64,000 bases of DNA from Mycobacterium sp. 852002-51961_SCH5331710 (lineage in GTDB: Bacteria; Actinomycetota; Actinomycetes; Mycobacteriales; Mycobacteriaceae): NCBI RefSeq assembly GCF_001665535.1, contig NZ_LZSQ01000128.1:58612-122611 (forward strand), given 5' to 3'. Position numbers and translations under genes: made by a program. Below, piece by piece: positions 57,039 to 64,000 of the stretch. The notes under the pieces are model-generated. The model ran no database searches. It was given only the letters and a program-made list of their open reading frames with translations, and was not told the DNA's origin. How positions within the stretch are numbered: the first letter of the stretch is position 1; every line of letters starts with the position of its first letter.

Positions 57039-57261
57039 TGCCCCTCCAAAAAAGTTTGCTATAACGTCTAGTCCGCCGATCGACCCCGCTCGCCACACAA
57101 GCCACCGACTAGTACTTAATCGTCCCCACCAGGACGGGTGTTACGCCCGAACCCGCATTTGCTGAGAACGATCAGCCGCGGCCAGCTCGATATGCGGCAC
57201 GGGGATGCCGGCGCCGGTATCTAGACCCTACTCGCGTCAACGAGCAACGGCTCGGGTGCGT

Positions 57262-58578
57262 TCAATCGGCGGCGTTGGTCTCCATCCGCGACGCATTGTC
57301 CGGATCTCCGAGGGCGCCCAGCGACGTCCGCCGGGTGGGCACGTGACCGTGCACGCCTTCCGCGTACGCGGTCTCCGCGTGCTGGGTGAAGTCGACGCCG
57401 GTGGTCTCGTCTTCGGCGCTGACCCGGAATCCCATCACCCGATCGATCACCTTGGCGATGAGGTAGGAGGCGGCGAACGCATAGAGGGCCACGACCACCA
57501 CCGCCAACGACTGCTTTCCGAGCTGCGTCAGCCCGCCGCCGTAGAGCAGGCCCGACGGGCCCGCGGTCATCACCTCGGTGGCGATCAGTCCGATCAGCAG
57601 CACACCGACGACGCCGCCGACGAAGTGCACACCGACCACGTCGAGCGAGTCGTCATACCCCCACCGGAATTTCAGGCCGACCGCGAACGAGCACACCACG
57701 CCCGCGGCGGTGCCCACGATGAACGCGCCGAGGGTGTTGACCGTCCCGCACGACGGTGTGATGGCGACCAGCCCGGCCACCACACCGGAGGCGGCGCCGA
57801 ACGTGGTGGGTTTGCCGTCGCGAATTCGCTCGACGGTGATCCAGCCGAGCATGCCCAGACAACCGGCCACCAGGGTGTTGAGGAACACCGCGGCCGCGGT
57901 CCCGTTGGCGCCCAGCGCCGAACCGGCGTTGAACCCGAACCAGCCGAACCAGAGCAGGCCCGCACCGAGCAACACGAACGGCAGGTTGTGCGGGCGCATG
58001 GCGTCCTTCTTGAAACCGATGCGCGGCCCGAGCACCAGCGCCAGCGCCAAAGCCGATGCGCCCGAGACGATTTCGACGACCAGCCCGCCGGCGTAATCCA
58101 GCACTCCGAGGTCGAACAGCCAGCCGCCCGGACCCCACACCCAATGCGCCACCACCGCATACACCGCCACGGTCCACACCGGGACGAACACCATCCACGC
58201 GGCGAACCGGGCCCGGTCGGCGATCGCGCCGCTGACGAGCGCGGCCGTGACGATCGCGAAGGTGAGTTGGAACGTGGCGAACAGCAGCTCGGGGACGTTG
58301 CCGTGCAGGGTCGTCGGATTGATGCCGAGCATCCCGATGTGGCGCAGGTTGCCGAAGAGACCCCCACCCGCGTCGTCGGAGAAGGCCACGCTGTAACCGG
58401 CCAACAGCCACGCGACCGTGCACAACGGGATCGAGATGAAGCACATCATGATCATGTTGAGCACACCGGTGGTGCGGACCATGCCGCCGTAGAATATCGC
58501 CAGGCCGGGCGTCATCAACAGCACCATCGCCGTCGCCGCCAGTAGCCAGGCCGTCGCGGCTGGATCGATCGCGTCCAT
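57262..58578 (-). CDS. amt: Ammonium transporter (Amt family)
   Basis: 438 residues with 11 helices. The Amt signature is seen in DYAGGLVVEIVSGASALALAL; the pore His residues are in VAHWVWGPGGW and VGVHFVGGVVG; the Phe gate is likely in FATFQLTFAIVTAALVSGAIADR. It carries NH3/NH4+ into the cell. It is not next to a glnB (PII) gene, unlike the canonical mycobacterial amt-glnB-glnD, so this may be an extra copy. GlnR-like half-sites lie 62-95 bases upstream. The ~50-residue C-terminal tail is acidic. Confidence 0.95.
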   Translation of the reverse strand: MDAIDPAATAWLLAATAMVLLMTPGLAIFYGGMVRTTGVLNMIMMCFISIPLCTVAWLLAGYSVAFSDDAGGGLFGNLRHIGMLGINPTTLHGNVPELLFATFQLTFAIVTAALVSGAIADRARFAAWMVFVPVWTVAVYAVVAHWVWGPGGWLFDLGVLDYAGGLVVEIVSGASALALALVLGPRIGFKKDAMRPHNLPFVLLGAGLLWFGWFGFNAGSALGANGTAAAVFLNTLVAGCLGMLGWITVERIRDGKPTTFGAASGVVAGLVAITPSCGTVNTLGAFIVGTAAGVVCSFAVGLKFRWGYDDSLDVVGVHFVGGVVGVLLIGLIATEVMTAGPSGLLYGGGLTQLGKQSLAVVVVALYAFAASYLIAKVIDRVMGFRVSAEDETTGVDFTQHAETAYAEGVHGHVPTRRTSLGALGDPDNASRMETNAAD

Positions 58579-58639
58579 GGGGGCTCCTCCCGGTCGGGAT
58601 GAGCTTTCAGGCCGGACGTTTCAGCCGCGGGGCGTGCGT

Positions 58640-58673
58640 GTTTCTGGAATGTTTCGTGTTTCGGCCGAGTTAC
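58640..58673 (-). promoter_or_regulatory. GlnR-like half-sites upstream of amt
   Basis: On the amt strand: GTAAC-N6-GAAAC (58673 down to 58658), followed after two bases by GAAAC-N6-GAAAC (58655 to 58640). The actinobacterial GlnR box is built of GTnAC-N6-GAAAC units. The first pair is perfect; the second has GAAAC in place of GTnAC and an unusual spacing. Confidence 0.5.
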
Positions 58674-58694
58674 CGAGTGCTCACGACGACGCAG

Positions 58695-59267
58695 TCAGGT
58701 CGCCTTGATGAAGTTCTGGTACGACCGCGACGGAGTCGGACCCCGTTGCCCCTGGTACTTCGACCCGGCCCGCGCGCTGCCGTAGGGATGCTCGGCGGGG
58801 CTGGTCAGCCGGAGAAGGCAGAGCTGACCGATCTTCATCCCGGGCCACAGTGTGATCGGCAGGTTCGCCACGTTGGACAGCTCGAGCGTGATGTGTCCGG
58901 AGAAGCCCGGATCGATGAAGCCCGCCGTGGAGTGCGTCAACAGCCCCAGACGCCCCAGCGACGACTTGCCCTCCAACCGGCCGGCGAGGTCGTCGGGCAG
59001 GGTACACAGTTCGAGCGTCGAGCCGAGCACGAACTCGCCGGGGTGCAGAACGAACGGCTCGCCCGGCTCGGACTGGACGAGGGTGGTCAGCTCGTCCTGC
59101 TGCTTGGCCGGGTCGATGTGGGTGTAGCGGGTGTTGTTGAAGACGCGGAAGAGATTGTCGAGCCGGACGTCGATGCTGGACGGTTGGACCAGCGAGTCGT
59201 CGAAGGGATCGAGGCCCAGTCGCTCGGCGGCGATCTCGGCGCGGATGTCGCGGTCGGAGAGCAGCAC
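58695..59267 (-). CDS. dcd: dCTP deaminase Dcd
   Basis: 190 residues, the exact usual length. MLLSDRDIRAEI starts the protein; QPSSIDVRL, LEGKSSLGRLGL (substrate pocket) and GFIDPGFSGHITLE (trimer core, catalytic Glu) are all present. In M. tuberculosis the enzyme (Rv0321) deaminates dCTP and hydrolyses dUTP, giving dUMP for thymidylate. It is cytosolic. The tRNA-Gly gene lies 45 bases upstream on the other strand. Confidence 0.97.
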   Translation of the reverse strand: MLLSDRDIRAEIAAERLGLDPFDDSLVQPSSIDVRLDNLFRVFNNTRYTHIDPAKQQDELTTLVQSEPGEPFVLHPGEFVLGSTLELCTLPDDLAGRLEGKSSLGRLGLLTHSTAGFIDPGFSGHITLELSNVANLPITLWPGMKIGQLCLLRLTSPAEHPYGSARAGSKYQGQRGPTPSRSYQNFIKAT

Positions 59268-59312
59268 CCGACGAGCGTAGCCGCTCGGATGTTAGCCTTC
59301 GTGCTCAAACAG

Positions 59313-59386
59313 GCCGGTGTAGTTCAATGGCAGAACATCAGCTTCCCAAGCTGAGAACGCGGGTTCGATTCCCGTCACCGGCTCCA
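59313..59386 (+). tRNA. tRNA-Gly (anticodon CCC)
   Basis: 74 nt including the encoded CCA. Acceptor stem GCCGGTG/CACCGGC, D-loop with AGTTCAATGG, anticodon stem TCAGC/GCTGA with loop TTCCCAA (anticodon CCC, reads GGG), T-arm GCGGG-TTCGATT-CCCGT. It lies between dcd and the lipase gene, similar to the glycine tRNA near dcd in M. tuberculosis (remembered). Confidence 0.97.
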
Positions 59387-59497
59387 CGAAAACCACCCTC
59401 CGGCGCGGGCAGGGTTGATCAATCGGTACCGCGGGTAATGCCTTCTCCAGGCGTCGTAGGTGCGCGCCGTCAGCGATAAGCGAGAGGTCGCCACCCG

Positions 59498-60841
59498 ATG
59501 GACACCCGATACGCCACGCCAGGGAGCTTCACGAACCCGCCACACGACGGGCTGCGCCGCGGCGAACGCCCTATTTCGCCCGACGACGATCCCTTCTACC
59601 GAGCTCCACAGGGCTACGAGCAAGCCGAACCAGGCACGGTGTTGCGATCGCGCGATGTGGAGATCGGGTTCCTCGGTCTGATCGGCCAACGGGTGAAAGC
59701 CACTCAACTGCTGTATCGCACGACAAATCTGCACGAAGAACCGGAAGTCGCCGTGACGACCGTGTTCGTGCCGGCGCAGCGCGCGTCCTCCGTCGACTGC
59801 GCGGTCCTGTCGTATCAGTGCGCGATCGACGCCGTGGCGTCGCGCTGTTTCCCGTCATACGCCATGCGGCAAGGCGCCCGACCGATCGGCGCGTTCGTCC
59901 AAGCCGAGTACCTGTTGGTGATCGCCGCGCTGGCCGAAGGCTGGGCGGTGTGCGTACCGGATCATGAAGGCTGCCATGGCATGTGGGGCGCTCCCGTCGA
60001 GCCCGGCTACCGCATTCTGGACGGGCTGCGAGCGGCGACGGGGTACGAGCGACTGGGATTGTCGCCGTCAGCGCCGACGGGCCTCTGGGGATACTCAGGA
60101 GGAGGCTTGGCATCGGCGTGGGCAGCCGAACTGTGCGATCGATACGCACCGGAACTCAACATCGTCGGCGCCGTTCTCGGCTCGCCCGTCGGCGACCCGG
60201 GCAGTGTCGCGCGCCGCCTCAACGGCAGCTTCTTCGCCGGTCTCGCCGCGCTGATGATCTCCGCTCTGACGGAAGTCTTTCCCGGCGCGCGAAGTGTCGT
60301 GAACGAGCATGCGACCGCCGAGGGTAAGGCGTTGCTCGACAGGTTGAAGACAATGACGACGGCCGAGGCAGTCTGGCGGTTACGCAATGTCGACATCGGG
60401 TCGTACGTGGACATGACGGCCGACGAATTGTGGGACCTGCCCGAGGTGCGTCACATCTTCGACGAGACGAAGCTCGGCAAGTCCAAGCCCAAGCCTCCCG
60501 TCCTGGTCGTACAGGCGGTGCACGACGGAATCATCAGCGTCGACGACATCGATGTGTTGGTGGCTGAGTACGAACGCATCGGCGCGGCGGTGACGTATCA
60601 CCGAGACGGGTTCTGCGGTCATCTGCTGTTGCACCCACTGTCGGCGCCCATGACGCTGCGGTGGCTGCGCGATCGATTCACCGATCGGCCGGTCGATGAA
60701 AACAAAACTCGCACAATGTGGCCGACGTTGTTCAACCCGTCGACGTACCTGGGAATGGCCAAGATGGGCGTCATCACGGCCAAGGTGATTCTCGGGCGGT
60801 CCGTCCAGCGCCAACCGCTATCGACCACGGATGCTCGCTAA
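59498..60841 (+). CDS. Lipase-family alpha/beta hydrolase (secretory-lipase fold)
   Basis: 447 residues. The nucleophile elbow is WGYSGGGLA (GxSxG, Ser near residue 201); preceding VCVPDHEG and ending HDGIISVDD (Asp) and FCGHLLLH (His) complete the triad. This is the LIP (PF03583) type of lipase common in mycobacteria. There is no signal peptide, so it may be cytosolic, and the polar start (MDTRYATPGSFTNPP) is typical. It likely hydrolyses ester lipids; the substrate is unknown. Confidence 0.87.
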   Translation: MDTRYATPGSFTNPPHDGLRRGERPISPDDDPFYRAPQGYEQAEPGTVLRSRDVEIGFLGLIGQRVKATQLLYRTTNLHEEPEVAVTTVFVPAQRASSVDCAVLSYQCAIDAVASRCFPSYAMRQGARPIGAFVQAEYLLVIAALAEGWAVCVPDHEGCHGMWGAPVEPGYRILDGLRAATGYERLGLSPSAPTGLWGYSGGGLASAWAAELCDRYAPELNIVGAVLGSPVGDPGSVARRLNGSFFAGLAALMISALTEVFPGARSVVNEHATAEGKALLDRLKTMTTAEAVWRLRNVDIGSYVDMTADELWDLPEVRHIFDETKLGKSKPKPPVLVVQAVHDGIISVDDIDVLVAEYERIGAAVTYHRDGFCGHLLLHPLSAPMTLRWLRDRFTDRPVDENKTRTMWPTLFNPSTYLGMAKMGVITAKVILGRSVQRQPLSTTDAR

Positions 60842-60859
60842 CGCCGATTTGTGGTCGGG

Positions 60860-61288
60860 TCAGCAGCAGGAAGCCGCGGTGTCGGCATCAGCATCGGGAC
60901 GTCGTGGACTGACGCCGAACGTCTCGGAGTCGGCCAGCACTGTGTAGACCTCCCACTTCTCCCCGGCTGGGCCGGTTACCCACACCTTGTCTTGTTTGGC
61001 GAAGCAACACGTCGTGCCGATTTCCTCGTCGGTGACGAGTCCTTCCTCTGACAGGCGTGCGATTTCAGCGTGCACTTTCTCGCTGGTTTCGACCTCGACA
61101 CCGAGGTGATTGATGGTGCCTCCCCGACCGGGATTTTCCAGAAGAACCAGTTTGAGCGGCGGTTCCGCGATGGTGAAGTTGGCGTAGCCCTCCCTCACCT
61201 TGGCTGGCTGCGCGTCGAACAGCTTCGAGTAGAAGCCGACGGCGTCGTCGAGATCATCGACGTTGAGGGCCAATTGGATACGGGACAT
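60860..61288 (-). CDS. cadI: ArsI/CadI-family metalloenzyme
   Basis: 142 residues of the glyoxalase/vicinal-oxygen-chelate fold: SRIQLALNVDDLDDAVGFYSKLF start, NHLGVEVET with a metal His, and the paired cysteines in GTTCCFAKQDKVWV that bind trivalent arsenicals in ArsI. A C-terminal CC is also present. In M. tuberculosis the homologue (Rv2641, CadI) is cadmium-inducible. Members may be C-As lyases. It diverges from an ArsR gene, the typical arrangement for metal or metalloid control. Confidence 0.9.
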   Translation of the reverse strand: MSRIQLALNVDDLDDAVGFYSKLFDAQPAKVREGYANFTIAEPPLKLVLLENPGRGGTINHLGVEVETSEKVHAEIARLSEEGLVTDEEIGTTCCFAKQDKVWVTGPAGEKWEVYTVLADSETFGVSPRRPDADADTAASCC

Positions 61289-61353
61289 TATTCGGTCCTC
61301 CTACCTGTGAGACATATATCGAATTGGTGTGCTGCCCATACTGCTCCACCTTT

Positions 61354-61367
61354 TTGATAAATGTCAA
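61354..61367. promoter_or_regulatory. Imperfect inverted repeat, possible ArsR operator
   Basis: TTGA-N6-TCAA (61354-61367) lies in the divergent spacer between cadI and the ArsR gene, 20 bases before the regulator's ATG at 61388. Short TTGA/TCAA halves with a 6-base gap are typical of ArsR/SmtB sites. Confidence 0.45.
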
Positions 61368-61387
61368 GAAGCTGGCATACTCGAGTC

Positions 61388-61768
61388 ATGCCCAAGGCCT
61401 TGCCCACCGTCGACATCTCCGCGCCCGTGTGCTGCGCACCTGTTGCCGCTGGTCCGATGAGCGACGAGGACGCGCTGCAGGTGGCGCTTCGACTGAAGGC
61501 GCTCGCCGACCCGGCGCGGGTGAAGATCGTGTCGCATCTGTTCGGTTCCGACGAGGGCGAAGAGAACAGCGGCGATCTCGCTAAGGCCCTCGGGCTTACG
61601 GAGTCGACGGTCAGCCACCACCTCGGCCAGCTTCGGCGTGCGGGACTTGTGGAGTCGGTCAGGCGCGGGATGAACGTCTACCACCGACCGCATCGAGGCG
61701 CCCTCGGCGCGCTGTGCCTCGTGCTCGATCCAAACTGCTGCACCGGATGGGTGGAAGAAACCACCTAG
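61388..61768 (+). CDS. ArsR/SmtB-family metalloregulator
   Basis: 126 residues. N-terminal Cys-rich segment (ISAPVCCAPVAAG), then winged HTH: LKALADPARVKIVSHLF, DLAKALGLTESTVSHHLGQLRRAGLVES, VYHRP. C-terminal Cys pair in DPNCCTG. The N- and C-terminal cysteine pairs can form a soft-metal or arsenic site. ATG 61388 is preferred over 61361 because the earlier one lies in the operator. It probably represses itself and cadI until Cd, Pb or As binds. It ends four bases into the convergent small gene. Confidence 0.9.
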   Translation: MPKALPTVDISAPVCCAPVAAGPMSDEDALQVALRLKALADPARVKIVSHLFGSDEGEENSGDLAKALGLTESTVSHHLGQLRRAGLVESVRRGMNVYHRPHRGALGALCLVLDPNCCTGWVEETT

Positions 61769-62106
61769 TCGTGATCGGCGCCGTAGCCGCCGCGCAAATC
61801 CGTGTGGGCAGCATTCAGTGTGCGGTCACAGAGAGCGATCAAGACGTCGACGTCGAGGTCCGATTCGTCGCCGAGTCGGTCCAACCAGGCGGACTCTTCC
61901 CGCTTCAACTCGGACCACTTCTGGTACCCACCGAAATAGACGGTCGTGTCATCGGGCGGCGGCGCGTCGACGACGGTTTGGGCTAGCTGTCTCTTACATG
62001 AATCGAACTGCGCCAGCGAGTATCCGTGCTCGCGAAACTGGCGATCCCATTCGTCGAGCAGCAGGTCCGTGAACTCCCGAACCGGTTGCGCAGCGTAGAC
62101 CGTCAA
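61765..62106 (-). CDS. Hypothetical protein
   Basis: 113 residues, soluble and acidic, with no recognised motif. It starts MTVYAAQPVREFTDLLLDEW, contains CKRQLAQTVVDAPPPDD, and ends GGYGADHD. It overlaps the ArsR gene by four bases at the 3' ends and faces the APH-like gene. Reading frame and codon use look real. Nothing supports a function. Confidence 0.55.
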   Translation of the reverse strand: MTVYAAQPVREFTDLLLDEWDRQFREHGYSLAQFDSCKRQLAQTVVDAPPPDDTTVYFGGYQKWSELKREESAWLDRLGDESDLDVDVLIALCDRTLNAAHTDLRGGYGADHD

Positions 62107-62165
62107 CTCCGCGATCCCGTCTACGCGGGAGGCAGTGCCGATCAGGACGGATTAACCTCGAGTGA

Positions 62166-63365
62166 GTGGCTAGTGCGGCGCTCGATCTCCTGCTTGGTCC
62201 GGAAGGGTCGAACGTGCTCGCCGCCGCGGTCGCCGAATACGACTGCCAACTCGAAGACCTGCGCCCAGCGGAGGTCAACGTCGACCCGTCCGGAGCCGCG
62301 ATCGTGACGTACGTGGCGGACGTGCGCCGTGCCGACAGCACCCTCACGACGGAATTCCTCGGCGCCACAACGGGAAAGCGGATCCCGGCCGGTGCTGCTG
62401 TCGTCGCGGGTGAGTACCGCGGCGAGCCGGTCGAGGTCGGCATCTGGGCCTGGCCCCGCGATCCCGCGCTACCCGCACTACCGACGGCCAGCACCCCCAC
62501 CCTGCTGGCCGAGCTGTTTCGCGAGTCCGGGCTGAGCGAGTCGTCGACTCTCGACATCCGGCCACTGCGGTACCTGCCGTCGCGGCACGCGGTTCTCGAG
62601 GTGCACGACGAAGACTCGCGGTGGTTCGTCAAAGTCGTGCGGCCCTCAGCGGTGGACGATCTCCGTCGTCGGCACGCGATCGCCTGCCGCAATGTGCCCG
62701 TTCCTCGGGTCCTCGCCTCGACCGCGGACGGCGTGCTCGTGCTGGAAGAAGCGCAGGGAACTCCCCTGGACGCCCTCATCGCCGATGGTGAGGCCGCACT
62801 TCCCTCACCCGAGGCGCTGGAATCGGTGATGAACGCCCTGCCGGACGATCTGATGACCCTCGACCGGGAACCGTCGCATCTGGAGCTGGTCGAATACCAC
62901 GCGGGCGCACTGCGGCGAGCGGCCGCCGACGAACCCGCGGTCCTGACCCGGCTCACCGAGGTCGTGGACGCCCTGCACTCGGTCGACATCGAGCGCGAGG
63001 AATTGGTGCCCGTCCACGGCGACTTCCATGAGGGGCAACTGTTCGCCGACAACGGTGTCGTGACAGCCCTTCTCGACATCGACAGCGCCGGGCCCGGAGA
63101 ACGGTCCGACGAGTGGGCGACGCTGCTGGCGCACCTATCGGCGCTGGCGCTCGACGATCCGAACCGGGACGTGGCATCCCGATACGCGGACGCGATCCTC
63201 GCCCACGCCGAGCGGCACTTCCCGGCTCGGCCACTACGACAGCGAACGGCTGCGGCGCTGGTCGGGCTGGCGACGGGGCCGTTTCGCCTGCAACACCCGC
63301 AGTGGCCCCGGCACACTCTCACGCTGCTGGACGTGGCCATGGATTGGTTGGCCGACGCGAAATAA
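62166..63365 (+). CDS. Aminoglycoside-phosphotransferase-fold kinase
   Basis: 399 residues. Protein-kinase-like APH fold in the C-terminal two-thirds: SRWFVKVVRP (ATP Lys near 157), VLVLEEAQGTPLDAL, catalytic loop VHGDFHEGQLF with its Asp, and LLDIDSAGPGERSDEW with the metal Asp. The ~120-residue N terminus has no kinase motifs. Such proteins phosphorylate sugars, choline or antibiotics; it need not be a resistance enzyme. GTG 62166 follows TAACCT (62153-62158), a possible -10, hence leaderless. Confidence 0.82.
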   Translation: MASAALDLLLGPEGSNVLAAAVAEYDCQLEDLRPAEVNVDPSGAAIVTYVADVRRADSTLTTEFLGATTGKRIPAGAAVVAGEYRGEPVEVGIWAWPRDPALPALPTASTPTLLAELFRESGLSESSTLDIRPLRYLPSRHAVLEVHDEDSRWFVKVVRPSAVDDLRRRHAIACRNVPVPRVLASTADGVLVLEEAQGTPLDALIADGEAALPSPEALESVMNALPDDLMTLDREPSHLELVEYHAGALRRAAADEPAVLTRLTEVVDALHSVDIEREELVPVHGDFHEGQLFADNGVVTALLDIDSAGPGERSDEWATLLAHLSALALDDPNRDVASRYADAILAHAERHFPARPLRQRTAAALVGLATGPFRLQHPQWPRHTLTLLDVAMDWLADAK

Positions 63366-63449
63366 GGGTTTGCAGCTCAAAGCATTCCGCGCGAGACTGG
63401 AACGTGGGCCGGGGAAGCAATACGAACGGGAAGCGAAGGGAAGATCAAA

Positions 63450-63737
63450 GTGGAACGACCGGCCACCTGGAAAGTCGTGACCCTCGGTGCGGCCCTCACC
63501 GGTCTCAGCGTCACGGGCGCCGGTGCCGCCCAGGCAGACAATGGAGCTACCGTCCCCGCCCCCGCATCGGTGAGCGCGGCAGACCTCAATGCACCTCTGC
63601 GCCCGCACGGCACCCCTCACTGGTCACCGTGGAGGCCGCACTGGACGCCGTGGAAAGTGGTCAAAAGCCCGTGGAAGTGCGTCAACAGCCCGTGGAAGTG
63701 CGTCAACAGCCCGTGGAAGTGCGTCCCGCCATGGTGA
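63450..63737 (+). CDS. Small secreted Trp/Cys-repeat protein
   Basis: 95 residues. A signal peptide (residues 1-30, VVTLGAALTGLSVTGAGAAQA) is followed by a 25-residue Ala/Pro linker and a C-terminal 40-residue region with WSPWRPHWTPWKVV, then SPWKCVN, SPWKCVN, SPWKCVPPW. Eight Trp and three Cys fall in this short stretch. GTG at 63450 follows AAGGGAAG. It does not match any family I can name; possibilities include a metal- or membrane-binding peptide or a wall-associated factor. The gene is alone, 84 bases after the kinase gene. Confidence 0.68.
   Translation: MERPATWKVVTLGAALTGLSVTGAGAAQADNGATVPAPASVSAADLNAPLRPHGTPHWSPWRPHWTPWKVVKSPWKCVNSPWKCVNSPWKCVPPW
63645..63725. repeat. 21-bp tandem repeat coding SPWKCVN
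   Basis: Copies at 63666-63686 and 63687-63707 are identical; a partial copy is at 63708-63725 and a degenerate one at 63645-63665. The period of 21 bases keeps the frame, so copy number can change without breaking the protein. Confidence 0.85.
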
Positions 63738-63842
63738 CGATCGGCTGACGGCCGTCCCGGCAGTTCCGGCCTCCTTCGGTGGTCGGATGAAACGAGGGCC
63801 GACGCCCGATTCGAAGCGCTTCCCGAGGGTCCGCACTCGTTG

Positions 63843-64000
63843 ATCGACGACGAGGTCGCCTCGGCAGTCCTCGCCTTCGTCTGCGGCGCATCTGTAGTCT
63901 GCCCTTGCCACGGCATCCTGGTCCGCGCAGGCCTTCACACCGGCGAATGCGAACGGTGCTGGCCAGTCGAACGGTCCGCGACCTGTACGCCGGCTCGGGG
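63843..64000 (+). pseudogene. Possible remnant of a class III adenylate cyclase gene
   Basis: In one frame LVRAGLHTGECE (63918-63953) matches the core cyclase motif; the motif that should follow after about 30 residues, SRTVRDLYAGSG, appears at once in another frame (to 64000). This points to an internal deletion with frameshift. No good start or full cyclase domain is seen upstream. The window edge cuts the rest. The 100 bases before it hold nothing recognisable. Confidence 0.4.

Noticed and set aside
62166..63365. Calling the APH-fold protein an antibiotic-resistance gene
   Set aside because: The fold is shared by sugar, choline and other kinases, and no substrate-specific features are visible.
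63645..63725. Short direct repeats at the right end as a CRISPR-like array
   Set aside because: Units abut without spacers, are 21 bases and encode SPWKCVN in frame after a signal peptide.

Overview
The window is high-GC actinobacterial DNA with mycobacterial gene content, and most likely comes from a non-tuberculous Mycobacterium/Mycolicibacterium chromosome. The indicators are an iniB-iniA-iniC set with an IniR-type regulator, a dnaK-grpE-dnaJ-hspR operon with HAIR operators, the membrane Fe-S protein EtfD, a WS/DGAT acyltransferase, a DUF222/HNH (13E12-type) gene under a LexA box, a CYP140-like P450, and many leaderless starts. No insertion sequence, prophage or CRISPR array was seen. M. 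tuberculosis comparisons (Rv numbers) are from memory, not from a search.

Layout. 1-8.1 kb: 5'-truncated DedA, an NhaA/thioredoxin fusion, a GH76 hydrolase, a SpoU/TrmH methylase, a putative lipoprotein, an SDR, a membrane-anchored protein and an alpha/beta hydrolase. 8.2-21.4 kb: the protein-quality-control block, with clpB and dnaK-grpE-dnaJ-hspR each preceded by HAIR palindromes that HspR should bind. Between them lie a small secreted protein, a monooxygenase-fold membrane protein, a GAP-family membrane protein, a divergent TetR/membrane-protein pair, a flavohemoglobin and an aldose epimerase. 21.4-32.3 kb: a degraded hydrolase, two SDRs, a PucR-type regulator, and a probable operon of WS/DGAT, acyl-CoA synthetase, NTF2-fold protein, arylsulfatase, hemerythrin and a DinB-fold protein. 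32.3-34.6 kb: the SOS-box HNH gene and an F420-type oxidoreductase.

34.6-47.3 kb is the most interesting stretch: an expanded cell-envelope-stress (ini) locus. It holds two small membrane proteins with Thr-rich tails, iniB-iniA-iniC, a second protein with the IniB N-terminal domain, a membrane-anchored Hsp70/actin-fold ATPase four bases upstream of iniR, and a second such ATPase after iniR. Arrays of a decamer, GTTAGGGGAT (ATCCCCTAAC on the gene strand), sit upstream of iniB, in the divergent spacer between the IniB-like gene and the first ATPase gene, and upstream of the second ATPase gene. This is a candidate IniR regulon signature.

47.3-64 kb: etfD behind two tandem palindromes, an aminotransferase (aspC), a DinB-fold protein, udgA with a P450, a third actin-fold membrane protein, an ammonium transporter with a GlnR-like box, dcd, tRNA-Gly(CCC), a lipase, a divergent cadI/ArsR pair, a kinase-fold protein, a Trp/Cys-repeat secreted peptide, and a possible degraded adenylate cyclase at the right edge.

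Start sites were moved downstream of the longest open frame wherever a ribosome-binding site, a gene overlap or a -10 box about seven bases upstream supported it. The large antisense frames are high-GC shadows and are left out.
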